From Shewanella sp. (GTDB lineage Bacteria; Pseudomonadota; Gammaproteobacteria; Enterobacterales; Shewanellaceae): a stretch of DNA of 11,033 nt. Within the stretch, counting starts at the first letter, position 1. Every line of letters begins with the position of its first letter. The stretch covers positions 1-11,033 of the forward strand of contig SDWK01000593.1 of the NCBI GenBank assembly GCA_004195335.1. Reading direction: 5' to 3'. The notes beneath the pieces were generated by a model. That model was not told the origin of the DNA. It made no database searches and was given only the letters and a program-made list of their open reading frames with translations. Of this stretch, positions 7,091 through 11,033 are shown piece after piece. The translations under genes were made by a program, and so were the position numbers.

Positions 7091-7131
7091 CCTTAAGGAT
7101 TGTGGATAATCGCTTATCCACAATCATAAGG
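7091..7131. repeat. Inverted pair of perfect DnaA boxes / long hairpin between adhesin and galT
   Basis: The inner arms GATTGTGGATAA (7098-7109) and TTATCCACAATC (7114-7125) are perfect inverted copies around the 4-base TCGC. After a small internal mismatch (AG against T), the outer arms CCTTA (7091-7095) and TAAGG (7127-7131) also pair. Each inner arm contains the exact 9-mer TTATCCACA, so the element is two head-to-head consensus DnaA boxes. No T-run follows on either strand, which argues against a standard terminator, although it sits where the adhesin transcript would end. Confidence 0.6.
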
Positions 7132-7157
7132 CCTGAACAATAAATGCAAACGGCTAA

Positions 7158-10100
7158 TTACGGGATAGAATGGAACATCTGCTCCTCATCCATTGAATGA
7201 GACGAGCCTGTTGCGGTAGAGGTCGATGCCACACTTTCACTCTGAGTATCGATGATCAAGGGACCGTCACCATTCTCGCCCAGCAACCCATTAATTATCT
7301 TGCCATCCGTATTGCCGTACGCCGCGTTAAGATCGACGCCATCGAGAACAATATGCTGCTCGAATGTTCCATCTCCGTCAGCATCGATATCGATTGTAGT
7401 AGAGTGACTGGCATTATCGACGCTAAAGTTGAGGTACTCGTCGAGATTGCCGTTATTTTCTCCCTGAAGCAGATCACTTAAATCCAACTTGTCTTCATTG
7501 AGATTAAAGTCAGCAACATGATCATTGCCCTCAGAACCCGTCGCCCAGATGAACGTATCGGCGCCATTCCCACCGACGAACAGATCATCCCCCAGACCGC
7601 CGATCATCATGTCTTCACCATCGCCACCGAGCAGAATATCACTGCCTGAGCCACCAATGAGAACATCATCTCCGGCGCCGCCATCTAACACATCACCGAA
7701 AACCAGCTTAGTTTGAGCCCCGCCCTCATAGGCAAGGTAAATGCCAGTTTTTTCTGAACCGTCACTCAGGGTCACGGTAAAGGTGACTGCTTGATGAGAA
7801 AAGACATTACTGTCGTTGTTGTTTAGCATACTGGTATCGAGGGAAAACCAGAATTCATCACCGTTGGTGAAATCACCTTCGGTAAAGTTTGCCGTGATAA
7901 CCGAGTTCCCCTCGGACAGGGTGAAAACACTATTACTCGGGTTTAAACCAATGGAATCACCCAGATCATAATTTTCGATGAAGGCATCGTTGTCACTTCC
8001 GCCTCTTAAATTTACACTGACACTGGTTACCGACAGACCGTCGCTGTTACTGTCAAATTTAAACCCAAACGGATTGTTAGTTCTGCTGTTCTCTCCAGGT
8101 GTTACTATCGCAGTGATCAAAGCATCATTCGGCATTACCTGGCCCGTAGAGGCGTTGATAATAATATCGTTTTCTGCCGTTCCGATTAACTGTTCTGCGT
8201 AGTCCAGATCAACATGAGTTGAATCTTCACCTTTATCACTACTGCCCTTTAGGGTGTAATTGAAACTCGAATCCTCTGTCGTCGAAGATAATGTTACTAC
8301 GCCGCCATTGAGCGTCACATTATCGCCAGAGACCTGAGTAATACCCGCATTACCCGCCGTCTTATCACCATGAAGTAGATATTCGACAGGGATCTCTATG
8401 GTAGTGCCTTCAGCTAAATTGGTTATAATGTTATTTGAATTCGCATCAAGATTTGCATGGTAATCGATACCTAGATCTAACGTTACCGAGGTCGTATCTC
8501 CATCGTTATCCTTTACAGCCGCGACAAATGATTCTTGCTCGTTGAGCACATCACGATCCACCTCGATCGAGTAGCTATACTCACCAGTATCGAAATTGAC
8601 GGTGAATTTACCCCCAAGCGATGTAGTCAACACCTGAACCGGATTTGCACCATCATAGTTATAGGTCACACCATCGACATTTATGCTCTCGATGTGGCCG
8701 CCATCGGCGCCAAACATGACCCCAGTGGTATAGCTACCCTTTATGGTATCACCATCGAAATAATCGAGTATGGTGCTGGCGAGATCTTCGGGATTATCTA
8801 GTTTCACCGCATAAGCTTCATCACCGTCGACTTCCGGGTAAGCAACGGGCAATAGATGACCGAGACCTGCACTGCCGATACCAATACCAAATGAGCTCTT
8901 ATACCCACTGGTTTCGAGATAGTTCTCCCAAGTTGACTGCAAAGTACTGCTAACCTCGTGATCTGTTGAGGGTGCGCCGTCGGAAATAAAATAGAGTAGG
9001 CTTTGATCGGCCCCCGCTGGCAAAGGCCCGCTATTCATCACCGCATTTAATGCCGAATCATAATAGGTCGCCGCGTCGGCAACTAAAGACTCGAGGTAAT
9101 TGATGGCGCCTGCCACATCGTCTATCAACCAACCAGAAGAATAGGCATTTGCATGAAAATTAACAATTTGAATATTAACATTGCCGGTACTATCGACCTC
9201 ATTGATCAAGGTGGTTAAGGCATCGATAGCGACTTCAAGGTAAGTCTGACCGTTACCAACCGGATCGCCCATACTGCCGGATACATCCAATACCAGAGTC
9301 AAGTTGGTTGTGACAACAACGCCACTGGATTGCAGGTTCTGACTGAAATCATGTGCAATCGGCGCATCATCACTTATCTTGACTGTAAGACTGGCGCTAT
9401 CGTTACTGCCCAGGCTATTCGTAATGGTATAGTCGAATGACTCATTGGCATTGTCGCCATCGGTACTATTCGCCGTTAGCTTATACTCATAATCTCCGGC
9501 TCTGTGTTCGGCTGAGTCTTCACTATAAACCGTCAGCTCACCCAAGGCGGTAGTCACTGTGATGACACCACTTACCGCTGTTACGCCTTCAACTTCACTG
9601 ATATGAGTTGAGCTACTTACACCAGAGTCATTATCGAGCAAGTTGCCTGTTGTGACATTGCTGCCATCACCGGCAGTCGTTCCCGATGCCAAACCGGATT
9701 CGGCCACACTGGCTGAATCGTTGATCGCTTGTGGGTTAGAGTCTTGATTGATGGTGAGCATCGCCGGATTGCTGTCACCATCAGCATCGGTAAGAATATA
9801 TTCGAACTCATCACTGGTCAGCGGATGTACAACTGCCGTTTGTATCGAAGTCAGGGACAAATAGGTATCGCCAGCAGTAATCACAACATATTGATAGGCT
9901 TGACCCGAATTGATGTTCAGTGAATTACTGCCGGAAAAACTGCCACTCGTAACCAGATGACCGTCGCAATCATAGGTAGACCATTGACCATAAGCACTAT
10001 TAGCACTTCCGGCCCAACCATTTAAACCTAAGGATACATCGTTAAAGCTAGCCTCAAGATCGATAACAACCGACTCTCCACGCTCGATCCATTCATTGAC

Positions 10101-11033
10101 ACCGACGCCAATTTGGTTGTCTTTTTCACTGATACCATCGCCATAACCGGTAAGTATCGACTTATCCAGATTATTCCCAATGGTGAAGTTGGTGGATGAA
10201 TCAAAACCATATAAATGAACACCATTTGCAAGAAACAGATCTAAAGAGTTAAGGTTAATGAATTCATTTAGGGTCGATTGATAGCTATAACTTCCATCCT
10301 GATCCATCACTAAGGTGCCATCGTCGGTAGTAATTGTGATGTGACCATCTACATCGAAATCACTATAGCTGGTGCCCTTATAAGAAATTGAGGAGATACT
10401 CGCCGAGTCAGCGCCCAGAGTATCGACACCAGCGCCATCGGTACCGTCTGCAGTGATAACATTGCCATACGCCGTACCACCAAATCCGATACTATCAGTA
10501 TCATCATTTGCGACCGGAGCGGTATCAGAAATATTTACAGTGACTTGGGTCCAGAGCGAATTTTCGACTCCATCTGTTGACTGATAAAAGAAGCTGTCGG
10601 TCAGATTGTCATTCCCGCTGTGATCTAAGCTGGCAGGTGCCTGATAGCTATAACTGCCATCGGGATTAATAGTGACAGTGCCACCGATCACAGTGGTGAA
10701 ACTTGCCCCCTGCGCAGTTGCCGCTATCGCATTGCTTCCTGAGATGTCTGTAGCAAAAGAGGTAATAGACAAGCTACCAGAGTCGTAATCGTCATCATTA
10801 GCTAAAAGGCTGGCCTCGCTGAACTGAGTTGATTGACCTTCGCTCAAACCTAAACTATCTGGACTCGTGATTGGCGCATCGCTCACTGGCGTAACTTTGA
10901 TAGTCAAGGTTGAATCGTTGGTGGTTTGACCGTCACTGACGGTGTAATTCACCACGGGTACAGTGCCGTTCCAGTCAGTCGCGGGAGTGAAGCTGTAGCT
11001 GCCGTCACTGTCGATAAGCAACTCACCACTGGT
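7158..11033 (-). CDS. Giant type-I-secreted RTX adhesin with vWA domain, C-terminal 1291 residues (5' end outside window)
   Basis: A LapA/BpfA-like biofilm adhesin, secreted by a TolC-type ABC exporter. The frame is open to the window edge, so the start is missing; the stop TAA is at 7158-7160. Counting residues from the edge: the end of an Ig/cadherin-like repeat (1-54); further VCBS/T1SS-143-type repeats with DGSYSY, DADGD and ISDDAP signatures (55-560), one carrying a foreign domain at about 269-401; a vWA domain (572-761); two more repeat units (762-945); an RTX-like motif LIGTAENDII split by a 150-residue domain; five RTX nonapeptides (1118-1162); a T1SS C-terminal domain of the VCA0849 class to about 1234; and a Ser/Thr-rich tail ending in FHSIP. 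The composition is acidic and Asp/Gly/Ser/Thr-rich with a single cysteine. No exporter or Lap-type protease is visible nearby. Confidence 0.93.
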   Translation of the reverse strand, partial: TSGELLIDSDGSYSFTPATDWNGTVPVVNYTVSDGQTTNDSTLTIKVTPVSDAPITSPDSLGLSEGQSTQFSEASLLANDDDYDSGSLSITSFATDISGSNAIAATAQGASFTTVIGGTVTINPDGSYSYQAPASLDHSGNDNLTDSFFYQSTDGVENSLWTQVTVNISDTAPVANDDTDSIGFGGTAYGNVITADGTDGAGVDTLGADSASISSISYKGTSYSDFDVDGHITITTDDGTLVMDQDGSYSYQSTLNEFINLNSLDLFLANGVHLYGFDSSTNFTIGNNLDKSILTGYGDGISEKDNQIGVGVNEWIERGESVVIDLEASFNDVSLGLNGWAGSANSAYGQWSTYDCDGHLVTSGSFSGSNSLNINSGQAYQYVVITAGDTYLSLTSIQTAVVHPLTSDEFEYILTDADGDSNPAMLTINQDSNPQAINDSASVAESGLASGTTAGDGSNVTTGNLLDNDSGVSSSTHISEVEGVTAVSGVITVTTALGELTVYSEDSAEHRAGDYEYKLTANSTDGDNANESFDYTITNSLGSNDSASLTVKISDDAPIAHDFSQNLQSSGVVVTTNLTLVLDVSGSMGDPVGNGQTYLEVAIDALTTLINEVDSTGNVNIQIVNFHANAYSSGWLIDDVAGAINYLESLVADAATYYDSALNAVMNSGPLPAGADQSLLYFISDGAPSTDHEVSSTLQSTWENYLETSGYKSSFGIGIGSAGLGHLLPVAYPEVDGDEAYAVKLDNPEDLASTILDYFDGDTIKGSYTTGVMFGADGGHIESINVDGVTYNYDGANPVQVLTTSLGGKFTVNFDTGEYSYSIEVDRDVLNEQESFVAAVKDNDGDTTSVTLDLGIDYHANLDANSNNIITNLAEGTTIEIPVEYLLHGDKTAGNAGITQVSGDNVTLNGGVVTLSSTTEDSSFNYTLKGSSDKGEDSTHVDLDYAEQLIGTAENDIIINASTGQVMPNDALITAIVTPGENSRTNNPFGFKFDSNSDGLSVTSVSVNLRGGSDNDAFIENYDLGDSIGLNPSNSVFTLSEGNSVITANFTEGDFTNGDEFWFSLDTSMLNNNDSNVFSHQAVTFTVTLSDGSEKTGIYLAYEGGAQTKLVFGDVLDGGAGDDVLIGGSGSDILLGGDGEDMMIGGLGDDLFVGGNGADTFIWATGSEGNDHVADFNLNEDKLDLSDLLQGENNGNLDEYLNFSVDNASHSTTIDIDADGDGTFEQHIVLDGVDLNAAYGNTDGKIINGLLGENGDGPLIIDTQSESVASTSTATGSSHSMDEEQMFHSIP
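7332..7574 (-). other. Type I secretion C-terminal target domain of the adhesin
   Basis: The last RTX unit GGNGADTFI passes into DHVADFNLNEDKLDLSDLL, then DIDADGDGTFEQHIVLDGVDL. This order, RTX followed by a 'xDF..GxDxLDLSDLL' block and a final 'LDGVDL', is characteristic of the T1SS VCA0849-subclass C-terminal domain that is recognised by the ABC exporter. A further 57-residue tail follows. Confidence 0.85.
7548..7682 (-). repeat. Five tandem RTX nonapeptide repeats
   Basis: Five consecutive GGxGxDxxx units are readable: GGAGDDVLI, GGSGSDILL, GGDGEDMMI, GGLGDDLFV and GGNGADTFI. They form a calcium-binding beta-roll that folds outside the cell after secretion. The DNA repeats are 27 bp and diverged. 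Confidence 0.95.
8751..9320 (-). other. von Willebrand factor A domain inside the adhesin
   Basis: The fold starts with the strand TLVLDV and the MIDAS motif DVSGSM (9270-9287), giving DxSxS. The remaining metal ligands are probably the Thr of ATYYDSAL and the Asp of FISDGAP. The central strand NIQIVNF, the strand SLLYFISDG and a final FGIGIGS strand match the Rossmann-like vWA order. Such domains bind ligands through a bound metal ion and occur in large LapA/BpfA-type adhesins. Confidence 0.88.

Noticed and set aside
7091..7131. Hairpin as a rho-independent terminator of the adhesin gene.
   Set aside because: The stem is strong, but no T-run follows on either strand, so it was listed as an inverted repeat with DnaA boxes.
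7548..7682. Short tandem DNA repeats as a possible CRISPR or mobile-element signature.
   Set aside because: The 27-bp periodicity is fully explained by RTX nonapeptide codons; there are no spacers or transposase features.
7197..8202. Several plus-strand open frames (about 60-95 codons) opposite the adhesin.
   Set aside because: They are antisense to a clearly coding repeat protein and have low-complexity or proline/serine-rich shadows of RTX codons, with no ribosome-binding sites or recognisable families.

Overview
The window looks like a chromosomal segment of a marine gammaproteobacterium close to Shewanella. The evidence is the gene set: a SeqA start typical of the group, the seqA / ybfF / DUF2788 / ybfE / fldA neighbourhood, an EarP-type elongation factor P, an Enterobacteria-like AlaA and GalT, and a giant type-I-secreted RTX adhesin of the LapA/BpfA type. 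The genus is an inference from memory of these families, not from a database search.

Region by region. Positions 1-265 (minus) hold the start of seqA, cut by the window edge. A 286-bp divergent spacer follows. Then comes a plus-strand run: ybfF (alpha/beta-hydrolase esterase, 552-1328), a two-helix DUF2788 membrane protein (1402-1623), ybfE (ribbon-helix-helix regulator-like protein, 1635-1910) and fldA (long-chain flavodoxin, 1959-2489), closed by an intrinsic terminator. Next is the pair earP (2581-3759) and efp (3803-4363), closed by a second strong terminator. EarP rhamnosylates Arg32 of EF-P, and that arginine is present here. After a 300-bp spacer containing a nested inverted repeat and a consensus DnaA box lies alaA (4664-5878), glutamate-pyruvate aminotransferase.

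The remainder is on the minus strand. galT (5938-6984) converges on alaA across a 12-bp perfect hairpin. Upstream of galT, separated by 173 bp that carry two perfect DnaA-box 9-mers arranged as a 12-bp hairpin, is the 3' part of a very large adhesin gene (7158 to beyond 11033). Its visible 1291 residues contain VCBS/T1SS-143-like repeats, a von Willebrand A domain with an intact MIDAS motif, five RTX nonapeptides and a type I secretion C-terminus.

Most of the window is conserved housekeeping. The parts worth a second look are the two intergenic DnaA-box structures, two unrecognised domains inserted into repeat units of the adhesin, the near-absent leader of earP, and the lack of fur after fldA. 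I found no RNA genes, insertion sequences, CRISPR arrays or phage genes, and no convincing new multi-gene defence-type system.
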